Origin: Mytilus trossulus
Lineage: Eukaryota > Mollusca > Bivalvia > Mytilida > Mytilidae
Assembly (NCBI RefSeq): GCF_036588685.1
Contig: NC_086378.1
Location: 73,735,127-73,799,126, forward strand
Direction of reading: 5' to 3'
DNA: 64,000 nt
Each line of letters starts with the position of its first letter. Position 1 is the first letter of the stretch. The position numbers were made by a program, and so were the translations under genes. Below are positions 47,204-59,485 of this stretch, piece by piece. The notes beneath the pieces are model-generated. The model worked only from the letters and a program-made list of their open reading frames with translations, made no database searches and was not told where the DNA came from.

Positions 47204-50200
47204 ATGGGCTGCAGTGCTCTGAAAATCCATCTGGTTATTGCCGCTGTTTGTTTGATTAGTAAGTATACATATGTATTAAATTATCTATTTTTATATTATG
47301 TGAAGTTAGCAGCCGGTTATTGAGGTTTTGTTTTTTCAGTCATATTAAACACGATTCTTGAAATTTTAATATTATCAAAATTATTGAAACCAATTCAAGC
47401 ATACATGAATGTATTATAGATATAGAAATACCTAACCAGCCGAGGTCAAATACTTAATATGGACCCCTTTATTTTAACAGCTGACCTTAAACGTAAATAT
47501 TTGAAATTAAATTACCTATTTTTATAGAATATATTTCAAAATGGATTATATGTGTCTTTAGCAATTTTATTATTTACTTTTGTGCTGGATATGAATCGAA
47601 TGAACTAACATTAATACATCTTCCTATGTTCTATCCATCTAAATTTTCAGTTGGTTCTCAAGTCTCACTATTACAACATACACTGGTGACCATAGGTTGG
47701 GGAAACGTTTAACCCCGCCAATAGACACGTTGACTTGATGTATGTGCCTGTCACCAACCAGTAGCATGTTGTCTAGTCTCATGTCTAGTGGTTATCGTTG
47801 TTTCTTGTCTGTCATTTTTTTCAATCAGTCAAGTAACTCGGATCCAGGTTTCTATGTTTTTTAAAATCAAATCAATGATAATAGATTGTTCTTCAGTTTT
47901 AAACAATTTTGTTAATTAGCAGTCTTTCTCTATGCCTTCTGATATCTGCCACACCTATCATCAATCCACGTATACTTTCTGATATCTGCCACACATATCA
48001 CCAATCCACGTTTACTTGCTGATATCTGCCAAACCTAACCACAATCCACGTATTCTTGCTGATATCTGCCACACCTATCCAAAATCCACGTATACTTGCT
48101 GATATCTGCACCACATATCTACAATCCACATATACTTTCTGATATCTGACACACATAATCACAATCCACGTATACTTTCTGATATCTGCCAAACCTATAT
48201 ACAATCCACGTAGTGAACTATTCTTTATGTTTTGTATACGTTGATGGTGAAGATATTACTTTAGAAAGTAGTGGCTTTAAAAAAAAATAAGAATTCACAA
48301 TTGAGGGATATATATATATATTGATTGAATATGATATTATAATTAAGAAAGATATAGTTGTAAATAATTTTATGAGTTTGAACGAAATTTGCCATCTGAA
48401 TGAAATGATTGACAATGAGAGCATTAACAAACATATGATACAGTTTAATTTTGTCATTATAAAAAATATATTTTTAGGTGGCATTTATGGTGGCAGAGTA
48501 AAGCGAAATGTTGTCGAATTTGGTGATATGGTAGGTGCAGCGACTGGCAGAGACCCGTCCGACTTTTATGGATATGGAAATTACTGTGGCATAGGTGGCA
48601 GTGGCGTAGTTTTAGACCCTATCGACGCGTAAGTTTTTTCTTAGATTTTAATCTTCAAAATATTACAGGACAAATAACTTTTATTCAAATGACTTTGCTA
48701 CCTAACTTTTCCTTTTCTAAATGCAATGACAAGGTTCGTGCCTGTCCTGTTATATTTTTTCATCGCATATAGAGTTTCTCTTTTTTGTGTAATGAGTTAT
48801 CAGATCAATTTGTACTTTTTGTACCACTTGAACTCAACAGTAGGCCACACAAGTTTGGATTGGACAAAACGTACAATAAGCGAAGATGGAATTCAAGATG
48901 AAATGTTGCAAAAAGAGGACAATTTTTAAAGTTGAACATTATATTTCCAATCTGACTTGCAGGAACTTTAAATTTAGTTATACACCAGGCAATATGTCAG
49001 GCTTTGTCATTTTTATCATTTTGTAATTTTTTTTCAGATGTTGCGCACAGCATGACGACTGTTACGAAGACCAGAAAATGGCACACTGTAGAATGTTTTC
49101 TCCGAAATATTCCTGGTTTGTCAGCGAAATAGGAATAACGTGTAGTAAGTAGATCCATAATCATTTCTCATCGTTTTCTGAGGACAAATCAGGGTAATTT
49201 CGTACAATGACTGTTTTATTTCTCATGGTCGCGTGGGCCTCAGCCCTGAATATGTAGTTTGATTAATGTAGGCCCATGTTTTTATGAAAAAGAAGTTAAG
49301 GTAATATCATAATACATCTAAACACGAAGTATGAAGCATACAGGTGTTCCAACTTTAAAAATATAAAGTAAATTACTTAACGCCGCAGCCGTCGGATCGA
49401 TATCCCTATGTCGAACATAGTTGCGACAGAAGACGCAGGCTATACAAAACCCATAACCGTAGTGGATACATTGAATGGTTTGATGGCAGCACGATCGGAC
49501 ACTACATTCAAAATAATATTGTTCAAAATCGTGTCGTCATAAAAATGCATGAAATATTTTACATTTGATTACAGTTTATAAAAAAAATCATTGGGAGTAA
49601 ATTTAACTAGATAGAAACATGGTTATATCTGGAGTGGATAAAAACGGATTTTAAGATATTTTATTACGTTTTCCTACATGTGTTGATCTGTGTAGTTGAT
49701 TATACGACATTTTTGTTGACATATATACAGTGACAAAGTATCTACATGCAGTGCCATTGTGACATTGTTCAGTAGTAATGCTCTACGACATGTTAGGTTT
49801 TATTATGTATTAGAAAAACTTATATATAAATGATGTCGAGATATATATATATATATATGACCAACAGTGTCATCATCTGTGTGTGCTCCTCATCTGTTGT
49901 ACAAACAAAATGTCAAAATACCTTCGTGTTTAACATTTCAAGTATACCAAATCCCGACCATAAGAGGGCTTTATAACCATTGGCCCAATCAACTTGTGAA
50001 GATTGTAAAACACAATCATCATTAAGCTTGCGGGCATACAAAGAAAGGAATTTCGATAGTAAAGAACTATATATGTTGTAGGATTTACATGCCGTTATTG
50101 TCTGTCTGAAAATAATAATAAAAAAAAATTTCTCCTCGGAATTACTCCCAAGTTACGATGAAAGTGTCTATAAAACTTATGTATTCCATCTGATTAATTT

Positions 50201-50374
50201 GCAGGTGACGCACCAGACGACTTTTGCAACCGCCATCTTTGTGAATGCGATAAGAAATGTTCTGAATGCTTTGCAGAAAACCAGGAGTTTTACCAACCAA
50301 CATTAGTCAGGAAAGTCCATAGTTTTGCCAGCCGTCTCTACCATTTTCTTGATCCGGTTTTTCATTTTTTTTAA
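47204..50374 (+). CDS. Secreted phospholipase A2 (group I/II-like)
   Basis: Ca2+-dependent sPLA2, which hydrolyses the sn-2 ester of phospholipids outside the cell. Four exons with GT/AG borders and consistent phase: 47204-47258, 48478-48628, 49038-49144 and 50205-50374; 483 nt, 160 residues. Residues 1-19 are a signal peptide. RVKR (25-28) is a furin-type site that would release a short propeptide. The Ca2+ loop YGNYCGIGGSG (51-61), active site CCAQHDDCY (70-78; His74, Asp75) and CECDKKCSECF (117-127) with catalytic Asp120 are all present, so it should be active. Asn53 replaces the Cys usual in YGCYCG, so one classical disulfide is absent. The C-terminal ~30 residues are not family-typical and end in aromatic HFLDPVFHFF. 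Digestive, immune and venom roles are all known in the family; nothing here picks one. Confidence 0.93.
47259..48477 (+). other. PLA2 intron 1
   Basis: Starts GTAAGT and ends ATTTTTAG. Contains the ~40-bp tandem array below and TA-rich runs near 48310. The minus-strand frame over the array (47998-48204) is an artefact. Confidence 0.75.
47925..48212. repeat. ~40-bp tandem array in PLA2 intron 1, about 7 copies
   Basis: Unit CTGATATCTGCCACACCTAT + CACAATCCACGTATACTTT, repeated head to tail with point changes. Adjacent units have no unique spacers, so it is a minisatellite. Confidence 0.9.
49145..50204 (+). other. PLA2 intron 3
   Basis: Starts GTAAGT and ends TAATTTGCAG. Includes a TA microsatellite near 49840-49858. 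No other content. Confidence 0.7.
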
Positions 50375-51424
50375 GAAGAAGTGACTTAATAAGGATACAC
50401 CACTATACACATATCATTAATCATTTTACAATTTCAAATTAATTGCATATGTAAGCACTGAATTTGCTTTCTTGGTAAGAACTACGTATTTGTAAAAATA
50501 TTTCTCTAATTCTTCGTCAATTTATCCCTTTCTGCACCTATTGTTTAAAAAAATTTTAAACAACGTGTGGTTCGTTTGATCTCAATACTTCATTGGTTAA
50601 AATCCGATTATGACGTTGAATTTTCTTGTTTTCCTATGGATTTACTATTGTGACGGCACGAAAAAAGTCCGACCATGTCTGATGACGTCACATAGAAAGA
50701 ACAAATCTTCGAAAAGAAGGAATTAGTTTGCCTGCATAATGTTAGAAAATCATTAGAGAAACAGATTTCACCACCAAATCTCGTGTACAAATTTAACTGT
50801 CTCGAGTGGATAAATATCGTATTACACTCGATGCAGTGGTAGAATCTATATGTAGATGTTAACGTTTATAACATTTATTAGGGAGCAATAATTTTCCTTC
50901 AAGTTATGGTTTCTTTTTTTACTTTTTCAGAACAAATTATTTAGTTTTTCGACGCGATCAATCAGATATTTTTTTCAAAATTTAACACTATAAGGTCAAA
51001 GGAGGATTTGTATTCAGAATTATTTTTTTGTCATTTGCTTGAGCACAATATGTTTTTCTTTATCAAATTGGGATCAGAATTTAAGACTAATTATAATTCT
51101 ATGAAATAAGAAGTGGTACAATAGACAACTTTAGAGCTTGATACATTTCCGTCAAAAACTCCGATTTTAGTGAACATCATTCGTGCGTTTAGGTGCGTCG
51201 TCACTTCTGTTCCAATGTTGAGCGAGTGGTTGGAACACTATAAATCTATAGGTAAGCGGAAGAAGGGATCCCGTAGACCGCCCTACGTCACGATTCATAA
51301 ATTATGCATATTCTATTTATAGGCTATTTTTAAATGATTCGGAAAATACTAATGCTAAAAATAGAATTTTCTTAACATATAAAACTATCTTAAAAAAGAC
51401 GATGCAAAATCATTAACTTTCATG
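50375..51424 (+). other. PLA2 3' flank
   Basis: 3' UTR of unknown length followed by AT-rich sequence. I did not find a convincing AATAAA close to the stop. No further gene. Confidence 0.4.
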
Positions 51425-51965
51425 GAGAGTGGTAGAGGGTTATTTTCGTGGAACGTTATCGCGTTTTTTTTTATTTCACGTTCAACGTGTTTTTACCTTT
51501 TTATTTCACGTTCAGTCGTGCAAAACAGCTATAGGTGTTCAACATGTTCTGCTTATGTAATTTTTATACGTGCTTCGTGATTCAAATGCTTATTTGCGTG
51601 CTCAGTATTTAAAAAAATTTAATCAAACACTAGACAGGGATCGTCAACATGGTCAAGAACGAAATTGATTTAATTTTGTTTCCGTGATAAGAAATGATAA
51701 GGCGGTAAGGCCAATGATGTTGTTCCTTTATTTGCATTTTAAAAATTCAGAATATCTTTATATACTTTTTTAAAAGCTGTAAATTATTTGTATCATAAAT
51801 GTGTACACACTAAATAGGGAATATTAAGTAAAATAAAAAGTTCATATATACACGAGGACAGTGACTCAATCACAAAAGGTTCACCATGCAAAAAATCTTT
51901 ATTTTTCGTGCAACGTTCATGTCAGAAACTATTTCACGTTCAACGTGAAATGGTGTCTTAAATAG
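51425..51965 (-). repeat. Inverted repeat flanking the PLA2 gene, right copy
   Basis: Reverse-complement relative of 46500-46925: TTTATTTCACGTTCAACGTG, TTTCACGTTCAGTCGTGCA, GTGACTCAATCACAAAAGGT and TTTTTCGTGCAACGTTCATG. It is longer than the left copy because of an insertion near 51690-51760. Confidence 0.8.
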
Positions 51966-52329
51966 GAAAATGTTCCGCATTACAGTAGCATATATCATTG
52001 TGCCCTCATTAAGCAAATACATATTCCTTTTTAAGATATATATGATATTTCACATATATATGACACACAGTAGTGGTGCCTTAATTATGTTGTAAAGACT
52101 TGCAAATGTCCCATGCACGTGATCCCATGGCTTTGAATATAATTGGAGTTAATAATATTGTTATTATCCGCTTAACAGAGTACTTTGATGTAGGCAAATT
52201 GAAGAAAAAAAACATGTAGCTTACACGTTCTTAGACATTTCTTTTACGAGGTGTGAGGGGGTGGTGGTAGTGGTGGGGTTGGGAGTGCTGGTCTTTGTTT
52301 CCCCTGTTAATTGTTTATAATGAAGCTAC
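51966..52329. other. Spacer before the satellite
   Basis: AT-rich apart from a G-rich stretch at about 52254-52298 (GGTGGTGGTAGTGGTGGGG), which could form a G-quadruplex. Confidence 0.4.
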
Positions 52330-55300
52330 ATGTTCTATTAGGGCGTTCTACATGATCCCCTGTTGTCTGAACCTTATATTTATACTATAGAAAGTTCTAT
52401 AGGATCTCCTATATTGTTTGTTTATCATGTATATACTAAAGGACGTTCTACAGGATCCCCTGTTGTCTGAACATTATATAAAAACTATAGAACGTTCTTT
52501 AGGATACCCTATTGTTTGTTTTTGATGTATCTACTGACGACTTTCTAAGGGATCCCTTGGTCAGTCTGTGTGATCCTCTGCTTTTCCAACATTATGTATC
52601 TACTACAAGACGTTCTACAGGATCCCCTTTTGTATGTTTTTCAAGTATATACTACAGGGCGTTCTACAGGATCCCCTGGTCGCTCTATGTGATCCCCTGT
52701 TTTCTAAACATAATATATCTATTATCAGACGTTCAAAGGCCCCCCCCCCCTGTTGTTTGTTTTTCAGGTATATACTATAGGGCGTTCTACAGGATCCCCT
52801 GGTCGGTCTACGGGATCCCCTGTTTTCTCAACATAATATATCTACTATAAGACGTTCTATAGGACCCCTTGTTGTTCGTTTTTCAAGTATGTACTGGAAG
52901 GCGTTCTACAGGACCCCCTTGGAGGTCTACATGATCCCCTGTTTTCTCAACATAATATATTTACTATAAGACGTTCTATAGGGCCCCTGTTGTTTGTTTT
53001 TCAAGTATATACTATAGGGCGTTTTACAGGATCCCCTGGGCGGTCTACAGATTCCCCTGTTGTCCGAACATAATATATCTACTATAAGACGTTCTATAGG
53101 ATACCCTATTTTTTGTTAATCAAGTGTATACTAAAGGACGTTCTACAGGATCCCATGGGCGGTCTTTGTGATCCCTTGTTGTCTGAACATTATATATCTA
53201 CTAAAGGACTTTCTATAAGACCCCCTATTGACCGTTTTTCATGTTTATACTATAGGTCGTTCTACAGGATCCCCTGGGCGGTCTACAGGATCCCCTGTTG
53301 TCTTTACTTTATATATCTACTATAGGACGTTCTAAAGGATCCCATATATTGTTTGTATATTATTTATATACAAAAGGGCGTTCTATCGGATCCCCTGGGC
53401 GGTCTACAGGATGCCCTGTTGATTGTTTTTTATGTTTATAGTATAGGGCGTTCTACAGGATCCCCTGAGCGGTCTATAGGATCCCCGTTTATTTAAAAAT
53501 ATATATCTACTATAAGGCGTTCTTAAGTATCCCCTGTTGTTTGTTTTCATTTATATACTAAAGGGCGTTCTAAATGATCCCCTGGACGGTCTACAGGATC
53601 CCCTGTTTGCTCAACATGATATATCTACTATAAGACGTTCTATAGAATCCCCTATTGTTTGTTAATCATGTATACTAAAGGGCGATCTGCAGGATCCCTT
53701 GGGCGGTCTACAGGATACCCTGTTATCTTTACATTATATATCTACTATAGGACGTTAATAAGATTGTTTTTCATGTTTATACAATAGGGCTTTCTAAAGA
53801 ATCACCTGTTTTCTCATCATTATTTATCTACTATAAGACGTTATATAGGATCCCATGTAGTTTTTTTATCATGTATATTCTAAAGGGCGTTCAATAGGAT
53901 TCCATTTTGTTTGAACATTATATATAAACTATAGAACGTTCTATAGGATACCCTATTGTTTGTTTTTGATGTATCTACTGACGACTTTCTACGGGATCCC
54001 TTGGTCGGTCTGTGTGATCCTCTGCTTTCCCAACATTATGTATCTACTACAAGACGTTCTACAGGATCCCCTTTTGTATGTTTTTCAAGTATATACTACA
54101 GGGCGTTCTACAGGATCCCCTGGTCGCTCTATGGGATCCCCTGTTTTCTAAACATAATATATCTATTATCAGACGTTCAAAGGGCCCCCCCTGTTGTTTG
54201 TTTTTCAGGTATATACTATAGGGCGTTCTACAGGATCCCCTGGTCGGTCTACGGGATCCCCTGTTTTCTCAACATAATATATCTACTATAAGACGTTCTA
54301 TAGGACCCCTTGTTGTTCGTTTTTCAAGTATGTACTGGAAGGCGTTCTACAGGACCCCCTTGGAGGTCTACATGATCCCCTGTTTTCTCAACATAATATA
54401 TTTACTATAAGACGTTCTATAGGGCCCCTGTTGTTTGTTTTTCAAGTATATACTATAGGGCGTTTTACAGGATCCCCTGGGCGGTCTACAGATTCCCCTG
54501 TTGTCCGAACATAATATATCTACTATAAGACGTTCTATAGGATACCCTATTTTTTGTTAATCAAGTATATACTAAAGGACGTTCTACAGGATCCCCTGGG
54601 CGGTCTTTGTGATCCCTTGTTGTCTGAACATTATATATCTACTAAAGGACTTTCTATAAGACCCCCTATTGACCGTTTTTCATGTTTATACTATAGGTCG
54701 TTCTACAGGATCCCCTGGGCGGTCTACAGGATCCCCTGTTGTCTTTACTTTATATATCTACTATAGGACGTTCTAAAGGATCCCATATATTGTTTGTATA
54801 TTATTTATATACAAAAGGGCGTTCTATCGGATCCCCTGGGCGGTCTACAGGATGCCCTGTTGATTGTTTTTTATGTTTATAGTATAGGGCGTTCTACAGG
54901 ATCCCCTGAGCGGTCTATAGGATCCCCGTTTATTTAAAAATATATATCTACTATAAGGCGTTCTTAAGTATCCCCTGTTGTTTGTTTTCATTTATATACT
55001 AAAGGGCGTTCTAAATGATCCCCTGGACGATCTACAGGATCCCCTGTTTGCTCAACATGATATATCTACTATAAGACGTTCTATAGAATCCGCTATTGTT
55101 TGTTAATCATGTATATACTAAAGGGCGATCAACAGGATCCCTTGGGCGGTCTAAAAGACACCCTGTTATTTTTACATTATATATCTACTATAGGACGTTC
55201 ATAAGACCCCCTGTTGATTGTTTTTCATGTTTATACAATAGGGCGTTCTTAAAAATCACCTGTTTTCTCATCATTATTTATCTACTATAAGACGTTCTAT

Positions 55301-56690
55301 AGGATCCCATGTACATGTAGTTTGTTTATCATGTATATTATATAGGGCGTTCAATAGGATCCCCTAGGTAGTCGACAGGATTCCCTTTTGTTTGAACATT
55401 ATATATAAACTATAGAACGTTCTATAGGATACCCTATTGTTTATTTTTGATGTATCTACTAGAGGACTTTCTACGGAATCTCTTGGTCGGTCTGTGTGAT
55501 CCTCTGCTTTCTCAACATTATGTATCTACTACAAGACATTCTACAGGATCCCCTGATGTTTGTTTTTCACGTATATACTATAGGGCGTTCTACAGGATCC
55601 CCTGTTTTCTCATCATAATAGATCTACTATAAGACGTTCTATAGGCCCCCCTGTTGTTTGTTTTTCAGGTATATTCTATAGGGCATTCTACAGATTCCCC
55701 TGTTGTCTGAACATAATATATCTACTATAAGATGTTCTATAGGATCCCCTATTTTTTTGTTAATCAGGTATATATTAAATGGCGTTCTACAGGATCCAGT
55801 GGGCGGTCTATAGGATTCCCGTTTGTTTAAAAATATATATATCTACTATAAGACGTTCCAAAGTATCCCCTGTTGTTTGTTTTTCATTTATATACTAAAG
55901 GGCGTTCTACAGGATCCCCTGGACGGTTTATAGGATCCCCTGTTTGCTCAACATAATATATCTACTATAAGACGTTCTATAGGGCCCCCTGTTGTTTGTT
56001 TTTCAAGTATATACTATAGGGCGATCTACAGGATCCCCTTTTGTTTATTAATCAAGTATATACTAAAGGGCGTTATACAGGATCCCCTAGGTGGTCTTCA
56101 GGATCCCTTGTTGTCTGAACATTATATATCTACTAAAGGACGTTCTATAAGACCCCTTGTTGATTGTTTTTCATACTATAGGGCGTTCTTCATGATCCCC
56201 TGGGCGGTCTACAGGATTCCCTGTTGTCTTTACATTATAAATCTACTATATGACGTTCTATAGGATCCCCTATATTGTTTGTTTATTATTTATATATTAA
56301 AAGGCGTTCTATTGGATCCCCTGGGCAGTCTACAGGATGCCCTGTTGATTGTTTTTATGTTTATACTATCGGGCGTTCTACAGGATCCCCTGGGCGTTCT
56401 ACAGAATCCCCCCTTTTTTTTTAAATATGCATCTGAGATATGAAATTATATAGGTTCCCCTGTTCTTTGTTTTTCATGTATCTATTAGAGGGCATTCTAT
56501 AGAATCCCCGGGACTGTCTATAGGATCCCGTTGTTTGTTAATCATGTATCTACTAGAGAACGTTCTATATGATCCCCTGTTGGGTCTATAGGATCACTTC
56601 TTGTTTAATAACCGTGTAGCTGCTATACGGTGTTATATAGGATCCCGTGGCGGTCTATAGGATCCCTGGTTATTTTTATTATGTCGGACA
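52330..56690 (+). repeat. ~119-bp satellite array, left arm
   Basis: Composite unit of about 119 bp (for example CTGGGCGGTCTAC-type words at 53038 and 53157) built from three related pieces. Each has a GTTCTATAGGATCCCCTG- or GGTCTACAGGATCCCCTG-type core, and two are followed by TTGTTTGTTTTTCATGTATATACTA-type or TCTCAACATAATATATCTACTATA-type spacers. GGATCC recurs through the array. It decays at both ends. Long open frames in it (52512-52850, 53956-54291 and others) come from lack of stops in the unit and read as YRAFYRIPW-type repeats; they are not genes. Class: satellite, possibly derived from a mobile element. Confidence 0.9.
52469..55395 (+). repeat. ~1.44-kb higher-order repeat within the left arm
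   Basis: The block from about 52469 to 53912 recurs from about 53913 with an offset of 1441-1444 bp and very few differences, including the same variant units (GACGACTTTCTA near 52534 and 53978; the long C-run at 52740 and 54184). A third, shortened copy begins near 55397. Confidence 0.85.
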
Positions 56691-57779
56691 TGATTTTTCT
56701 CTCCTTTTTCTGATACGATTTAATAACTTACACTACAGTTAATTTTTTGGAATTGTAATCATTTTTGTTAAAACTAAATTACACACTCAAAAGTGTTACT
56801 GATGTTTGAAGCTTTTATTTGAATGGATGCAGCCTGCATTAGACGGTATCCGGTATGCGGGGAGAGGGAATTTCGGTGGTTGAAACCCCATTTTTTTCGA
56901 TTTTTTTTTTATTTTGTTGACGTCCTGCCAATTTCTTTATGTACCTGTTCCAAGTCAAGAGCCCGTAGTTCAGTGGTTGTCTTTACATGGTTCATGTCTG
57001 TCATATATGTTTCTCGTAAATTGTTTTATTATGAATTAGACCGTCAGTTAAATTCGAAAGGTATTGATTCTTATTTTTCATGTCGGGACCTTTTATAGCC
57101 GACTATAACTGCTTACATCTATTTATTTTTTTTGAAATTTGACAATTATATCACATCTCCTTATTTTTATATTGAAAATATAAATGAGGTTTGATAAAAT
57201 GTTATTCTCACTAAAAAACAAAAACTGTTTCGTTCCTTTGTCGGATGCTATATAGTTGCAGAATATTGAAAGGTTCCCGAATCATGACATTGATATAAAA
57301 AAAAATCATGTTGAAGGATTTTTTGTTTTCTCTGTCTTTCAGATATCAAGTCCTCTCCCATCCTAGATACAATTTGATTTAGTGGAGCTTTTTCTACCAG
57401 TAGCTATAGCTTGTAATACACAGACATCTCATTTGAAATTGTACCACATCTTTTCATTTTGATATCATGTTTATTTACATATACGTGTCTTTTCTTGGAT
57501 CAGTGGTTAGCTACCACCATTCCACATTCGAATTCCTTTATCAAGTTACAATATCCCGATCCTTTAATAAAAAAATCTTTGTTGTATTGTTCAAATATGT
57601 ATTTGTTATCTTTTTTTAAATTGCTGGTAAATAATATATTAAGTAAAATTCAAAATATGCTAATTACTCTTTTAGAATCTAGTCACCTGTCGGTATATAT
57701 AAATATTTATTTTTGTACGAGGATTATTTTCTTTTATATTTTTATTTTAAGATAAGATTCTTAACATATTTTGTACTGT
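56691..57779. other. Left part of the spacer between satellite arms
   Basis: No gene. The block TACCTGTTCCAAGTCAAGAG near 56941 resembles the start of the R2 family. Short hydrophobic frames (56823-57098, 57459-57755) are not supported. Confidence 0.4.
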
Positions 57780-58045
57780 CCTTTTCTTTTGTCTTGTATA
57801 CGTATTCAGTGGTTGTTTGCTTAGGTGTTACGTATTTGTTTTTCGTTCATTTTTTGTACATAAATAAGCCGTTTGTTTTCTCGATTTGCATTGTTATTTC
57901 GGGGCATTTTATAGCTGACTATGCGGTATGGGCTTTGTTCATTGTTGACGACCGCACGGTGACATATAGTTGGTAGTTTCTGTGTCTTTTTGGACTTTTT
58001 TGGAAAGTTGTCTCTCTGCAATCATACAACACCTTTTTTATATCT
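57780..58045 (+). repeat. R2 family, forward copy
   Basis: Contains GTTTTTCGTTCATTTTTTGT, TTATAGCTGACTATGCGGTA, TGGGCTTTGTTCATTGTTGA and TTGTCTCTCTGCAATCATAC; reverse complement of much of 12673-12879. Confidence 0.7.
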
Positions 58046-58149
58046 ATTGTACACATTTTGTTTTTGCCTCTGATATAGTCACCTTAAAAGGGTTCCTTGA
58101 TAGAATCTTAATTGTCAAAATGACTGGTTTTGTGCTTATTTTCACTTCA

Positions 58150-58560
58150 AATACCATAGATAAAATTGAGAATGGAATTAATGGGGAATGTATCAAAAAG
58201 ACAACAACCCAACCATAGAAAAAACAACAGCAGAAGGTCACCAACAAGTCTTCAATGTAACGAGAAATACCCGCACTCGGAGGCGTCCTTCAGCTGGCCC
58301 CTACACATTATATACTAGTTCAGTGATAATGAACGCCATACTAATTTCCAAATTGTACACAAGAAACTAAAATTAAAATAATACAAGACTTACAAAGACC
58401 AGAGGCTCCTAACTTGGGACATGCGCAAAAATGCGGCGGGGTTAAACATGTTTATGAGACCTCAACCCTCCCCTATACCTCCAGCCAATGTAGAAAAGCA
58501 AACGCATAACTATAATAGGACAGCAAGAAACAACCAATGCAATAATATATTTGGCCAAGC
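58150..58560 (+). repeat. Dispersed repeat family R3, copy 3
   Basis: AAAAAGACAACAACCCAACC, CAGAAGGTCACCAACAAGTC, AGCTGGCCCCTACACATTA, GGGACATGCGCAAAAATGCG and TACCTCCAGCCAATGTAG, in the same order as at 27855-28200. This is the longest of the three copies. Confidence 0.7.
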
Positions 58561-59485
58561 AATTCTACAGGAAAGCTCAAAGTGATTGTACAGGAAGGCT
58601 CCGAGTGATATTACAGTAAACGTGCAAGCGATTGTACGGTCAATAAAAATATCCGACATTGAGAAAATGCATATATTTGGATTTCTACTGGGACAATGGC
58701 TTTGAAACTTTCAGACAGGTAAGACTATAAATCAGAAAAGGTACATGTGAAAATGCAGGTAGCAAACATTGATTTTTCGATGTATGTTTGACAGTTTTGA
58801 TCGCTGTTGTGTGACAATTTTTATCGTTTTACACGGAGCTCCGCCATTCTAAGGAACACGTTTGGGTGCATATATGTTTCTTATCATTTTATTGGTTCAT
58901 ATTTACATAAAGAATGTTTTAGATATCAAAACTTGAAACAGAAACGTTGTATAGTTGCATAAGAGTTCATCAAAGTTTCTATCAAGAAACTTGTTATTTT
59001 GCAAATGTCGGAGCCCCGCTTGACAGTTTCCCAAATGACCAATTAGAAAACCGTACAGTTCCGTTCCCACACTGTGACCTTGTCATTGCTAGGTTACCGT
59101 CAGCAATTTTGAAATAAAATGTATACTAAAAAAACACAACTACCTACTGCTAGGTACATGTAGTTCTGAGGATCATACAAATTGTTGAAACCTACTTTGT
59201 ATATTGAATATCATGGTTCTATGCTCAGGAATACTATAATTATATACAAAAACATTAAAAAAAAAAACTGTTGACCAGTGTTTATAGTAAGCGAGACCAT
59301 CTTGGACCATCCCATTATTAAAAAGCACAACTTTATATAATGGTTTACATTATGCCATAATTCCATAAATATGAATGTGTCTATCCTTTTCCGAAAACTT
59401 GTCGGGACAATAAAATTCTGGTGAAAAAGAAAAAAAAAACAGAAAAAAAACCAACCAATAACAATATGCACCCTCGACCTTTGAA
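58561..59485. other. Right part of the spacer between satellite arms
   Basis: No gene or repeat recognised. The minus frames 59211-59607 span A-runs and the start of the satellite. Confidence 0.4.

Noticed and set aside
47925..48212. CRISPR-like look of regularly spaced similar words
   Set aside because: The entire unit repeats with no unique spacers, and it is a eukaryotic intron; it is a minisatellite.
52512..54291. Long repeated open frames (111-112 codons) reading as YRAFYRIPW-type peptides, suggestive of a repeat protein
   Set aside because: They follow the satellite unit exactly, exist in several frames and on the opposite strand of the inverted arm, and lack any start, splice or domain signal.
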